Shown here: positions 25,237 through 34,900 of the stretch, in pieces
How positions within the stretch are numbered: position 1 is the first letter of the stretch
Layout: each line of letters opens with the position of its first letter
NCBI GenBank assembly: GCA_902575065.1
Contig: CACGPU010000002.1
Span: forward strand, 1 to 64,000
Direction: 5' to 3'
Length of the DNA stretch: 64,000 nt
Source: an uncultured Alphaproteobacteria bacterium
GTDB lineage: Bacteria; Pseudomonadota; Alphaproteobacteria; HIMB59
Made by a program: the position numbers and the translations under genes
The notes under the pieces: model-generated
Seen by the model: the letters and a program-made list of their open reading frames with translations, nothing else
The model's database searches: none
Told to the model about the DNA's origin: nothing

Positions 25237-26229
25237 ATGAAAGACATAGTTGATTTTATTGGCAATACGCCACTTATTAAACTCAAATATCCATCTGAAA
25301 TTACGGGTTGTAATATTTATGGTAAAGCAGAATTTATGAATCCAGCAGGTTCTATCAAAGATAGAACGGCATTGGGTATAATCCTTGATGCTGAGGAGAA
25401 TAATTTAATTGAACCAGGCGGCACTGTCGTTGAGGGTACCTTTGGAAACACAGGTATTGCTTTAACAATGATTAACAATGCTAGAGGATACAAAACTATA
25501 ATTGTAATGCCTGACGGTGCATCAGAGGAGAAGCAAAGCATTTTAAGGAATATGGGGGCAAAGCTTAAAGTTGTGCCAACTAAACCTTATTCTGATCCGG
25601 GTAATTATCAGCATGTATCAAAGAGGTTAGTTGAAGATCTACAATCAAAAGGAGAGACTTCAGTCATGTGGGCAAACCAATTTGACAACACAGCAAATTA
25701 CAAATTTCACGCAAAAACCACTGCTAAAGAAATATTCAATCAGCTTGAAGGAAAAGTAGATGGTTTTACTTGTGCAATTGGGTCGGGTGGAACATTAGCA
25801 GGTACATCTATTGGACTCAAAGAATTAAATTCAAATATAAAAATAGCTTGCACAGATCCACAAGGTGCTCAAATGTATAATTATTTTAAATATTCTAAAT
25901 TGGAAGTTAAAGGCGATCCATCAGAAACTGAGGGAATAGGCCAGTATAGAGTGACAAAAAATGTTGAACCTTCCCTTATTGATTTCTCATACCATATTAC
26001 TGATTATGAAGCGTTTGAACTTTTATATAAAATGGTCAAAACAGAAGGCTTATTTCTCGGCTCTAGTTCTGGAGTAAACGTAGCAGGGGCTATCGAAATG
26101 GCTAAAGAAATGGGACCAGGTAAAAACATTGTTACAATTCTGTGTGATGATGCTAACAAGTATTTTAGTAAGTTATATAACAAAGAATATCTGATATCAA
26201 AAAAACTTCCCGTACCCGAGTGGCTTTAA
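25237..26229 (+). CDS. Cysteine synthase / cystathionine beta-synthase-like PLP enzyme
   Basis: Fold type II PLP enzyme, 330 aa. The N-terminal IGNTPLIKL and NPAGSIKDRTA carry the PLP lysine at residue 41. The phosphate/substrate loop reads EGTFGNTGIAL, where CysK has EPTSGNTGIAL, and GSGGTLAG is the phosphate-binding glycine loop. There is no C-terminal CBS-pair domain. It sits directly behind the transsulfuration gene, so the two probably form Cys from homocysteine plus serine, or assimilate sulfide. Cysteine synthase A is the alternative. Confidence 0.8.
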   Translation: MKDIVDFIGNTPLIKLKYPSEITGCNIYGKAEFMNPAGSIKDRTALGIILDAEENNLIEPGGTVVEGTFGNTGIALTMINNARGYKTIIVMPDGASEEKQSILRNMGAKLKVVPTKPYSDPGNYQHVSKRLVEDLQSKGETSVMWANQFDNTANYKFHAKTTAKEIFNQLEGKVDGFTCAIGSGGTLAGTSIGLKELNSNIKIACTDPQGAQMYNYFKYSKLEVKGDPSETEGIGQYRVTKNVEPSLIDFSYHITDYEAFELLYKMVKTEGLFLGSSSGVNVAGAIEMAKEMGPGKNIVTILCDDANKYFSKLYNKEYLISKKLPVPEWL

Positions 26230-26233
26230 AATA

Positions 26234-26770
26234 TTAATCACTATTAAAAGTCATTCTTTTTAAAGTTCTATCTTTAAATACAAAATGGTGCATAAGTGCG
26301 GCTCCTGAATGTATAAAAAATAAAACTAATAAAACATTACTAGAATATTCATGGAAACTTTTGAACAAGTACCTTAAATCACTGTTGTGATCTAATAAAT
26401 TTATTAATTCAAAATTTAAAAACATTACCGTGTCACCTTGCAAGTTTGTAAGGATGTATCCAGATATTGGTTGTAAAAAAAATATAGAGTAAAATAAAAA
26501 ATAGTTAGTTTTCGCAACATATATTAATATTTTATTTTTTAAAATGGGTCTGGGCCTAATATTGATAAATTTCCAGCTTAATCTAAAAATGGCTAGGACA
26601 AGAATTGAAAGGCCTAGTGTGTTGTGTATCATCAATATCTCATAGTAATACTCGAAATTATTCTCTAAATTTTTGCCTAGTAAGTATGTTGCAATTATAA
26701 GAGCAGCCATAATCCAATGAAATAACTTGCTAATTAAACCGTAATTATCTGCGCTGTTTGCTAACTTCAT
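26234..26770 (-). CDS. Cytochrome b561-family protein
   Basis: Four-helix inner-membrane di-heme b-type cytochrome that passes electrons from quinol. Candidate heme ligands are histidines in the four helices: KLFHWIMA, MIHNTLGLSILV, KSFHEYSSNVLL and FIHSGAALMHHFVF. The ATG at 26770 (178 aa) is preferred over an in-frame TTG three codons upstream. It ends 4 bp from the PLP enzyme (convergent) and is divergent from tupA with a 37-bp gap. Its partner enzyme is unknown. Confidence 0.85.
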   Translation of the reverse strand: MKLANSADNYGLISKLFHWIMAALIIATYLLGKNLENNFEYYYEILMIHNTLGLSILVLAIFRLSWKFINIRPRPILKNKILIYVAKTNYFLFYSIFFLQPISGYILTNLQGDTVMFLNFELINLLDHNSDLRYLFKSFHEYSSNVLLVLFFIHSGAALMHHFVFKDRTLKRMTFNSD

Positions 26771-26807
26771 TATCTTCAATTATGTATGTTAATATTGTTG
26801 ATTATAA

Positions 26808-27602
26808 ATGAAATTAAAAAATTTATTTTTATCGTTATTTTTATTTTTTTCCATAAGTGTTTATTCTAAAGATTTTATAATCATTCAGTCTACAACAAGC
26901 ATTGCTAATACGGGTTTGCTTGATCTCTTAGCATCAGAATTTAAAAATAAAACTGGAATAGGTATAAGACCTATTGCAGTTGGAACCGGCAATGCTATTG
27001 CAAACGCAAAAAGGGGCGATGGAGATTTATTATTTGTTCATTCAAAAAAAGATGAATTAGAATTTATAGATGAAGGCTACGGTGTTCAAAGATATGAGGT
27101 TATGTACAATAAGTTTATTTTAGTTGGTCCAAAATCTGACCCACTGAAAATATCACAAGAGGAAGATATTTTATCCGCATTAAAAAAAATATATAACTCA
27201 GAATACAAATTTATTTCAAGAGATGATAATTCTGGAACTCATAAAAAAGAACAAGAATTATGGAGTTTGGCAAATATCAAAAAATTTGACTCTGATAAAT
27301 ATATAAAAACTGGAACAAGCATGGCCAATACATTAAATATTTCCTCTGAAATTGATGCCTATACAATAAGTGACAAAGGCACCTGGCTATCTTTTAAAAA
27401 TAAAAATAATTTAAAAATTCTTTTTGAGGGTGGTGATGAATTACATAATCCTTATGGAATTATTGCAGTCAATCCTGAAAAATTTCCTCATGTTGAGTAT
27501 AATAAATCTCAGATGTTCATTGAATGGTTGATTGCAGGTGAGGGCAAAGATGTTATTAATAGGTTTACATATAACGGTGAAAAGTTGTTTCATACGAATT
27601 AA
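26808..27602 (+). CDS. tupA: Tungstate ABC transporter substrate-binding protein
   Basis: A signal peptide (about 1-20) is followed by a PBP-like domain with the Tup signature IIQSTTSIANTGLLDLL near residue 26, AVGTGNAIANAKRGDGDLLFVHS near 55-77, and SRDDNSGTHKKEQELW near 140. These are the residues that define tungstate (TupA) rather than molybdate (ModA) binding proteins. Length 264 aa. First gene of tupABC. Tungstate preference is by family, not proven. Confidence 0.9.
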   Translation: MKLKNLFLSLFLFFSISVYSKDFIIIQSTTSIANTGLLDLLASEFKNKTGIGIRPIAVGTGNAIANAKRGDGDLLFVHSKKDELEFIDEGYGVQRYEVMYNKFILVGPKSDPLKISQEEDILSALKKIYNSEYKFISRDDNSGTHKKEQELWSLANIKKFDSDKYIKTGTSMANTLNISSEIDAYTISDKGTWLSFKNKNNLKILFEGGDELHNPYGIIAVNPEKFPHVEYNKSQMFIEWLIAGEGKDVINRFTYNGEKLFHTN

Positions 27603-27612
27603 TATTACCTAA

Positions 27613-28254
27613 ATGCTAACTTTTGAAAAAATACAATCCGCAGTTTTTATTACAATTTATGTAAGTATTTTTTCAACATTAATTGCATTTTTTTTATCAA
27701 TGATTTTTGGCTATTTAATTGCTATTTATCAATTCCAATTAAAAAAACCAATTGTAATTTTCTTAAGCTCTCTTACCTCTATCCCTCCCGTATGCGCAGG
27801 GCTATTAGTCTATATACTCATAAGTAGATCTGGCCCCTTAGGTTGGATGGAAATTTTATACTCACCTATAGCAATGATCATTGCCCAGATCGTAATTATC
27901 TTTCCAATTATGATTACTTTAATTATTAAAAACATTGAAGAGGATTACCCAATTTATAGAGATGAATTAATGTCTTATGGAGCATCCAAAAAAGATATAA
28001 TTTTCATACTCTTTTCAAATAAAACAAATATCTACATAACAGTTCTTTTATTAGGTTTTGGCCGAGCTATTAGTGAGTACGGCGCGGCCGCAATAGTAGG
28101 AGGTTCAATTGATCACTTCACAAGAAACATGACAGCTACAATTGCATTAGAAACATCTAAAGGCAATGTCTCACTAGGTATTATTTTAGGAGTTATTCTT
28201 ATCTCTCTGACACTTTTAATTTCAATATCTCTTAACTTTTTAAATAAAAAATGA
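27613..28254 (+). CDS. tupB: Tungstate ABC transporter permease
   Basis: Inner-membrane permease of 213 aa with about five helices. The EAA-type cytoplasmic loop is recognisable as ELMSYGASKKDIIF...GFGRAISEYGAAAIVGG near 120-165. It lies 10 bp after tupA, and its stop overlaps the ATPase start by 4 bp. Partner specificity is inferred from the adjoining TupA. Confidence 0.88.
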   Translation: MLTFEKIQSAVFITIYVSIFSTLIAFFLSMIFGYLIAIYQFQLKKPIVIFLSSLTSIPPVCAGLLVYILISRSGPLGWMEILYSPIAMIIAQIVIIFPIMITLIIKNIEEDYPIYRDELMSYGASKKDIIFILFSNKTNIYITVLLLGFGRAISEYGAAAIVGGSIDHFTRNMTATIALETSKGNVSLGIILGVILISLTLLISISLNFLNKK

Positions 28255-28862
28255 TTAAAATTAATAATATTTCATATGCAATTAATGAAAAAAATATACT
28301 TTCAAATATCAATCTAAATATTAGAAGGAACAAAATTACAGTAATCACTGGAAAAAATGGTTCTGGTAAAAGTTCCTTAATAAAAATTATAAATAAAATT
28401 ATTTTTCCTAGTAAAGGATCAATTGAATCTGACTACTCTGAACCTGTTCCGATGCTTTTTCAAAAACCTATTTCTTTAAATAAAAGTCTAGAGGATAATT
28501 TTTTATTATTAAGCAATATTAAGAAATCCAAGGTTAATAAATCTTATTTTAATCTTTTCAATTTAAATAAATTAAAAAAACGTAAGTTTCAAAATTTATC
28601 GGAAGGGGAGAAGCAGAAAGTATTTATATCTAGATTTATGAGTTTCGAACAAGATTTAATTATACTTGACGAACCTAATCAAAATCTAGACCTTGAGAGT
28701 GAAAAATCTTTTTTTTCATCTTTGTCTAAAATGAAAAATAAAACTATCGTATTAACGTTACATAATTTAACCTATATAAAAGATTTTGCAGATTATTTAG
28801 TAATTTTGGACTCAGGAAAGATAATATTTAATGACACTATTAAAAAATTTACAAAAAAATAA
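28251..28862 (+). CDS. tupC: Tungstate ABC transporter ATPase
   Basis: ABC ATPase of 203 aa, minimal size. Walker A GKNGSGKSS is near residues 35-43, the signature motif is LSEGEKQK instead of the usual LSGGQ near 117, and Walker B is DLIILDEPNQNLD near 135-147 with a switch His in LTLHN near 167. It completes tupABC. No C-terminal regulatory domain is present. Confidence 0.88.
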   Translation: MIKINNISYAINEKNILSNINLNIRRNKITVITGKNGSGKSSLIKIINKIIFPSKGSIESDYSEPVPMLFQKPISLNKSLEDNFLLLSNIKKSKVNKSYFNLFNLNKLKKRKFQNLSEGEKQKVFISRFMSFEQDLIILDEPNQNLDLESEKSFFSSLSKMKNKTIVLTLHNLTYIKDFADYLVILDSGKIIFNDTIKKFTKK

Positions 28863-28894
28863 GTCTATAATTTTTTATGTCACGTTAAAAAGTT

Positions 28895-29308
28895 ATGTTT
28901 AAATTAATTTCAATTTTTTTTCTTCTTGCACAGTCATTACTCTATGCAAACCCAATATCTGATAGACAAGAATTAATGAGAGATTATAACAAACTCATGA
29001 GGGCAGCAAATAACTTGATCAGAGAAAATGATATAAATGATGACCTAGCATCAATTTATGAAGAAATCGAAGAGATTATGAGAGTATATCCGACTTTATT
29101 TCCAGATGACTCTTTTGGTGGTAAGTCAAAAGCTAGTACTGACATAATTGACAATAGGGAATTATTTAATCAAATTGCAAAAGAAACCGAGAACAGTGCA
29201 GCGCTTGCCAAACTTTCTGCTCAAGAAGGAGATTTTGAAAATGTTATGCAATTCCACCAAAATCTTTTTGGAAGCTGTAAGAGTTGCCATTCTCGCTTTA
29301 AAAATTAA
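28895..29308 (+). CDS. Cytochrome c' (class II c-type cytochrome)
   Basis: Secreted cytochrome of 137 aa with a signal peptide (about 1-18), a helical body, and a single heme-attachment motif C-x-x-C-H near the C-terminus (SCKSCHSRF, about 128-136). C-terminal heme in a four-helix bundle is characteristic of cytochrome c'/c556. Role in electron transfer or NO binding is inferred. It lies 32 bp after tupC and is followed after 5 bp by the rhodanese gene. Confidence 0.82.
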   Translation: MFKLISIFFLLAQSLLYANPISDRQELMRDYNKLMRAANNLIRENDINDDLASIYEEIEEIMRVYPTLFPDDSFGGKSKASTDIIDNRELFNQIAKETENSAALAKLSAQEGDFENVMQFHQNLFGSCKSCHSRFKN

Positions 29309-29313
29309 TAAAA

Positions 29314-29712
29314 ATGAATTTACTAAAAATTTTTTTTCTATTTTTTTTTCTGTTAACTAATTTATTATTTGCTCAGAGTAATACAATGAAATACACACCT
29401 ATAGATACCGAAGAGTCGTTTAAAAGAATTCAAGAGGGTGCAATAGTGATCGATGTTAGATATCCAAAAGAACATAATATGATTCGAATTGAGAACTCAC
29501 ACAATATTCCTTTTAAAGAAATAACTGTTGAAAAAATCAACTCTATAAACCCCGATAATAAGGATATTATTATTCACTGTACTGCAGGTATTACCTCTAA
29601 AAAAGTTGCAGATAATCTAGTTTCTGAAGGTTATCAGGGTACTATTTATGAAATGGACAAAGGTTTAATTGATTGGATTAATTTAGGTTTTAAAACCGAG
29701 CAAGGTATATAG
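29314..29712 (+). CDS. Periplasmic rhodanese-domain protein
   Basis: A signal peptide (about 1-20) precedes a single rhodanese domain: VIDVRYPKEHNMIRIENSHNIPF near 44-67 and the active-site loop HCTAGITSKK with the catalytic Cys near residue 90. Length 132 aa. Single-domain secreted rhodaneses transfer sulfane sulfur or act as redox partners. Pairing with the cytochrome c' gene suggests a periplasmic sulfur or redox function, which is inference. Confidence 0.85.
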   Translation: MNLLKIFFLFFFLLTNLLFAQSNTMKYTPIDTEESFKRIQEGAIVIDVRYPKEHNMIRIENSHNIPFKEITVEKINSINPDNKDIIIHCTAGITSKKVADNLVSEGYQGTIYEMDKGLIDWINLGFKTEQGI

Positions 29713-29730
29713 TTTATAATTCTAAAACCT

Positions 29731-29901
29731 CTAAGAAAAATAGTTGGTACTGAACATATAGTAAATCATATATCCGATAAGCCCTACAACTAGTAAGACA
29801 AGAGGTATCACTGATATTGTAAAAGCCTCCCTAAATTTCTTATTAAATATTAATAAACTAGCTAGTAATAAAATAAGAAGAATAAGTGCAAGTCTAATCA
29901 T
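29731..29901 (-). CDS. Small two-helix membrane protein, 56 aa, hypothetical
   Basis: The 263-bp gap between the rhodanese gene and dapB contains an ATG frame on the minus strand (start 29901, stop 29731-29733). It encodes 56 residues with two strongly hydrophobic segments, about 3-19 (Leu/Ile-rich) and 30-50, joined by a basic turn NKKFRE. That arrangement is what a real bitopic hairpin protein shows and is unusual for chance translation. No clear Shine-Dalgarno is seen and I recognise no family. The stop lies 19 bp past the convergent rhodanese stop. Confidence 0.5.
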   Translation of the reverse strand: MIRLALILLILLLASLLIFNKKFREAFTISVIPLVLLVVGLIGYMIYYMFSTNYFS

Positions 29902-29975
29902 AATTTAATTTTAGCATAAAATTTAATAATTTTGCTATTCCATATCTGCTAATTTATGTATAACAAGTCTTAATC

Positions 29976-30755
29976 ATGTCTAGAACAAAAATAGCTATCG
30001 CAGGGGCATTGGGAAGAATGGGAAATAATCTCATAAATTCCGCTCTATCGAATAATGACGTTGAGCTCGTTGGAGTATTTGATGTTAACGATATTGACCC
30101 TAGTTTTATTAATAAAAATCAAATTCAAGAAAATGTTTTTACCACTAGGGAAGAATCATTTGAAAAAGCAGATATAGTTATAGATTTTACAACACCTAAG
30201 GCCTTATTTAATTTCACGGAAGCTGCCGTTTCTAATAATACTGGTTTAGTTATAGGAACGACCGGACTAGATAAGAGCCATTTTAACCTTTTAAAGCAAA
30301 CAAGTAATTCAACAAAAGTATTTTACGCACCGAATATGAGTTATGGAGTTAATACATTTTTTGAAATAGCAAGAAAAGCCGCAAAACACTTAAAAGATTT
30401 CGATATAGAAATAATTGAAACACACCACCGACACAAAAAGGATGCACCTAGTGGAACAGCTTTAAAGCTTGGAGAAGAAATTGTAGAAGAGCTTGGGCTA
30501 TCCAAATCAAATTTTAATTTTAAACGTCAGGATCAAGAAGGCCAAAGAAAAGAAAATGAAATTGGTTTTTCATCTATTAGAGGTGGAAATATTCCAGGTG
30601 AACATACGGTCATATTTCACGGTGACAATGAGTCTATAGAATTAACACATAAGGCCCACAACAGAAAAATTTTTTCTGATGGCGCTATTCAAGCAGCAGT
30701 ATGGTTATCATCAAAGGAGAAAGGCTTTTACACCTTCAAAGATATGATTAGCTAG
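29976..30755 (+). CDS. dapB: 4-hydroxy-tetrahydrodipicolinate reductase
   Basis: NAD(P)H-dependent reductase of lysine/diaminopimelate synthesis. The N-terminal Rossmann loop GALGRMG is near residues 9-15, GTTGLD near 100, the catalytic ETHHRHKKDAPSGTALKLGEE block near 148-168, and the C-terminal H-x-A-x-x-R-x-x-F motif (HKAHNRKIFSDGAIQAA) is intact. Length 259 aa. It overlaps the convergent DUF2244 gene by 8 bp. Confidence 0.97.
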   Translation: MSRTKIAIAGALGRMGNNLINSALSNNDVELVGVFDVNDIDPSFINKNQIQENVFTTREESFEKADIVIDFTTPKALFNFTEAAVSNNTGLVIGTTGLDKSHFNLLKQTSNSTKVFYAPNMSYGVNTFFEIARKAAKHLKDFDIEIIETHHRHKKDAPSGTALKLGEEIVEELGLSKSNFNFKRQDQEGQRKENEIGFSSIRGGNIPGEHTVIFHGDNESIELTHKAHNRKIFSDGAIQAAVWLSSKEKGFYTFKDMIS

Positions 30756-31182
30756 ACGAGGAGCTGTACTTCTCAATAATTCTTTTTAATTTTTTCCTTC
30801 TATCCTCACTCAAAAAACTGGCAAAGAATTTTTTCTTTCCAGCATAATTTACACTTAATGAATTTTTTTCATTCTTTATCTTCAACCAATTTAAATTATA
30901 ACTGTTTTGTTCAATAACCTCATCTCCATCAAGCCGCTCTAGTTGCATAGATTTTGATTCTAATGAAATTTTTTCTGTTTTTTTTAAACTCTTTACAAAA
31001 AAATAAGTACATACGACCAAAATAGAAAATTCAACAATACCAAATATAATTATCGGCCAAGCACCGACTAATAAAAATCTTCCACCAATAAAAATGATCA
31101 AGAAACCTGTAATGAATAAAAAAAATAGAATTTGAAGATTTGTCAGACTCCTATTTGGTTTGATATGAAGCTTTCTTGTCAT
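30748..31182 (-). CDS. DUF2244 membrane protein
   Basis: Protein of 144 aa with the DUF2244 layout. An N-terminal KPNRSLTN segment (about 8-15) is followed by two transmembrane helices (about 18-36 and 42-62) and a soluble C-terminal part starting ISLESKSMQLER with a closing GKKKFFASFLSEDRRKKLKRII. Function is unknown; in Alphaproteobacteria these genes lie near nth or cytochrome oxidase genes. Here it is divergent from nth (63-bp gap). Confidence 0.8.
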   Translation of the reverse strand: MTRKLHIKPNRSLTNLQILFFLFITGFLIIFIGGRFLLVGAWPIIIFGIVEFSILVVCTYFFVKSLKKTEKISLESKSMQLERLDGDEVIEQNSYNLNWLKIKNEKNSLSVNYAGKKKFFASFLSEDRRKKLKRIIEKYSSSSS

Positions 31183-31245
31183 TTCTATAAGTTTATAAAA
31201 TTATATTTATATTTATAATAGATTAAATAGCACACCAATAATAAT

Positions 31246-31899
31246 ATGAAAAAACAAGAAAGAGCAAACGTAGTATTAGATAATTTAAACAAATTTTATC
31301 CAAATATTCCTATCCCTCTTAAACATAAAAATGTATATGAGCTTTTAATAGCAGTTTTATTAAGTGCTCAATGCACAGACGAACGTGTGAATAAGATCAC
31401 ACCTTTACTATTTAAAACGGCAAATAATCCCCATGATATGGCAAAGGTGCCTGTTAATAAAATTTATAAAATCATTAAACCATGTGGACTTGCACCTAAA
31501 AAATCAAAAGCTATTTCTAAACTATCAAAAATATTAATTAAAAAATACAATGGTAGAGTCCCAGAGAATTTTGAAGATCTTGAAAATTTACCTGGAGTTG
31601 GCCATAAAACAGCGAGTGTAGTAATGTCCCAAGGTTTTGGTCACCCCGCATTCCCTGTAGATACACATATTCATCGTCTAGCACAAAGGTGGGGTCTGAC
31701 AAATGGTAAAAATGTAGTTCAAACTGAATTAGATATTAAAAAATTATTTCCTGAAGCAACTTGGAACAGACTTCATTTACAAATGATTTTTTATGGAAGA
31801 GAATATTGTAAAGCTAGAAGCTGCTTTGGTGTTGAATGCAAAATTTGCACAGACTGTTATCCAAACAGAAGAAAGGGTATAAAAGTAAAAAAACCCTAA
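31246..31899 (+). CDS. nth: Endonuclease III with rearranged Fe-S loop
   Basis: Base-excision-repair glycosylase/AP lyase for oxidised pyrimidines. The helix-hairpin-helix LPGVGHKTA holds the catalytic Lys121, and Asp139 lies in FPVDTHIHRLAQR. Length 217 aa. The C-terminal [4Fe-4S] loop is odd. The family spacing is C-x6-C-x2-C-x5-C, but here cysteines are at 188, 193, 198, 201 and 204. Cys188, Cys198 and Cys204 keep the expected spacing, while the expected position 195 is Gly, and two extra cysteines flank it. The cluster may be ligated differently. Confidence 0.95.
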   Translation: MKKQERANVVLDNLNKFYPNIPIPLKHKNVYELLIAVLLSAQCTDERVNKITPLLFKTANNPHDMAKVPVNKIYKIIKPCGLAPKKSKAISKLSKILIKKYNGRVPENFEDLENLPGVGHKTASVVMSQGFGHPAFPVDTHIHRLAQRWGLTNGKNVVQTELDIKKLFPEATWNRLHLQMIFYGREYCKARSCFGVECKICTDCYPNRRKGIKVKKP

Positions 31900-31962
31900 T
31901 TTTCTATAGATTGTCTATGAAAAAAAAAAGAATAATGTATAAAAATAAACTTATTTAGCACT

Positions 31963-34900
31963 ATGAAACAAATTAAGAAAATATTAATTGCTAACAGAAG
32001 TGAAATTGCAATTAGAATATCTCGTGCAGCAACTGAATTGGGCTTTAGGACTGTATCCATTTACTCGTACGAGGATCGTTTTGCATTGCACCGCTTCAAA
32101 ACAGACGAAAGCTATCTTGTTGGATCAGGATTAGGTCCTATTCAGGCTTACCTAGATTACAAAGGTATCGTACAAATTGCTGTCAATTCAGGTTGTGATG
32201 CCATCCATCCAGGATATGGCTTCTTATCTGAAAACCCAGAATTTGCTGATGAATGTGCAAAACATAATATTATTTTCGTTGGACCCTCTCCAAAGATTAT
32301 GCGATCTCTTGGAAATAAAGTAGAAGCTAAAAAAACTGCAGGCAAAGCTAAAGTACCAACCATACCTTCCACAGGACCCTTACCAAAAGAATTAAAAAAA
32401 TGTAAAGATCTTGCAAAAAAAATTGGTTATCCAATTATGCTCAAAGCATCCTGGGGCGGTGGCGGTCGTGGAATGCGAGTGATCAGAAAAGAAACAGAAT
32501 TAGAAAATCAAATCAACACCGCTAGGAGAGAAGCTAAAAGTGCTTTTGGAAAAGATGATGTATTTTTTGAAAAGTTAATCGAAAAAGCTTTTCATGTTGA
32601 AGTTCAGATAATTGGCGATACGCATGGAAATATAGTTCACCTTTTTGAAAGAGATTGTTCTCTTCAAAGACGACATCAAAAGGTAGTAGAAAGAGCTCCT
32701 GCTGCCTACCTATCTGACAAAGAAAGAAATGAGATTTGTAACGCAGGTGTTAGAATAGGAAAACAAGTTAATTATTCATGTGCTGGAACTGTAGAGTTCT
32801 TAATGGATGCTAAATCTAGAGATTTCTTTTTCATTGAAGTTAATCCAAGAGTTCAAGTTGAACACACTGTAACAGAAGAGATTACTGGTATTGATATAGT
32901 AAAAGCTCAGTTCCTCTTAGCAGCTGGTGCTAAAATTGGAGATGATATATGTGGTGTGCCAACTCAAAAAGACATTCATATGAAAGGACATGCTATCCAA
33001 TCAAGGGTTACAACAGAAGATGCCGCTAATGATTTTGCTCCAGATTACGGTAAAATTAATGTTTATAGATCTGCAAGTGGCTTGGGAATAAGATTAGATG
33101 CTGGAACTGCATCTACTGGTACGGTTATTACTCCTTATTATGACTCTCTTTTAGTTAAAGTAACTGCAAAAGGCCAAACCCCTATTGAAGCAAAGAGACG
33201 AATGAATAGAGCATTGAGCGAATTTCGCGTAAGAGGTGTAAAAACAAATATACCTTTTTTATTAAAGTTAATTAACCACAAGGGTTTTGATGTTTTCAAA
33301 TACCATACAAAATTTATAGATAGTGAAAAAAGTTTATTTCAATTCTCTGGTCGAAAAGATAGGGCAACCAAAACATTAAACTTCTTAGCTGAAGTTATTG
33401 TCAACGGTAACCCAGAAGTCGCTAATAGACCAAAATTAAGAGAGACAACACCAGCAAAACTCTCAGATTATGGAATATCTAGATCAAAAAAAGCTCAAGA
33501 GACTGTCAATAAAACTTATAAACAAGTTTTAGATACTAATGGGCCATCTGCTGTTGCTGAGACTGTGTTAAAAGAAAAACAATTATTGATTACAGACACT
33601 ACTTTTAGAGACGCTCATCAATCTTTGATTGCAACTCGAATGAGAACACAAGATATGTTAGGCATAACTGACTTATATGAAGAAAGACTCAAAAATTTAT
33701 TCTCAGTAGAGTGTTGGGGTGGAGCAACTTTTGATGTTGCATTAAGATTTTTAAAAGAGGATCCATGGGAGCGTCTAGAAAAGTTACGTGAACAAATGCC
33801 CTCAGCTTTATTACAAATGTTATTCAGAGGGTCGAATGCTCTTGGATATACAAACTATCCTGATAATGTTTTAAGAAGGTTTATACAACTTTCCGCTCAG
33901 TCTGGGATTGACGTTTTTAGAATATTTGATGCACTAAACTGGATTGAAAATATGAGAGTCTCTATTGACGAGGTATTAAAATCTGGAAAAATCTGTGAGG
34001 CTTCTATTTGTTACTCTGGCGATTTATCGTCTCCAGCAGAGAAAAAATATACACTCGATTATTACTTAAAAATGGCGCAAAAGCTTGAGAAAATGGGAGT
34101 TCACTTTCTTGCAATTAAAGATATGGCAGGTTTGTGTAAACCCAAGGCAGCAAAAATTTTATTCAAAGAATTAAAAAAAAGTATAAAAATTCCAATCCAT
34201 TTTCATACTCACGATACAAGTGGAAATGGTGTTGCAACATTGCTTAATGCCTCGGAAGCAGGGGTAGATATTGTTGATGTAGCAATTGACTCTTGGTCTG
34301 GCTTCACATCGCAACCTAGTTTTGGTGCAGTTTTAGAGTCCCTTGATGGCAATAAAAGAGATCCAAAAATCTCTTCTGCTGTTGTCAGGACTGCTGCAAA
34401 TTATTGGGAAGGTGTTAGAAAACAATACCAACCTTTCGAAAGCAAAACTCGCACTAGTATGTCAGAGGTATATTTACATCAGATGCCAGGTGGTCAATAC
34501 ACTAATTTAAGAGAACAAGCAAGGTCAATGGGCATTACAGACGAGAGATGGCCAGAACTTGCATCAATGTATGCCGAAGTGAACAAAATATTTGGCGATG
34601 TAATTAAAGTTACACCTATATCTAAGGTTGTTGGTGATATGGCAATTTATATGTTGGCAAATAATATTCAAATTCAAGATGTTTTAGACCCTAAAAAGGA
34701 TGTTGGCTTTCCTGCATCAGTCATCGAATTCTTTAGTGGTCGATTAGGTCAACCATATAAAGGTTTCCCAAAAGCACTCCAAAAGAAAATTTTAAAAGGA
34801 AAAAAACCAATTAATTATAGATTTGGATCAAAGCTACCCTCATTAAAAATTAAAAATAGAACGAAGGAATTGCAAAAGAAGTATAGTGAGACTATTTCAG

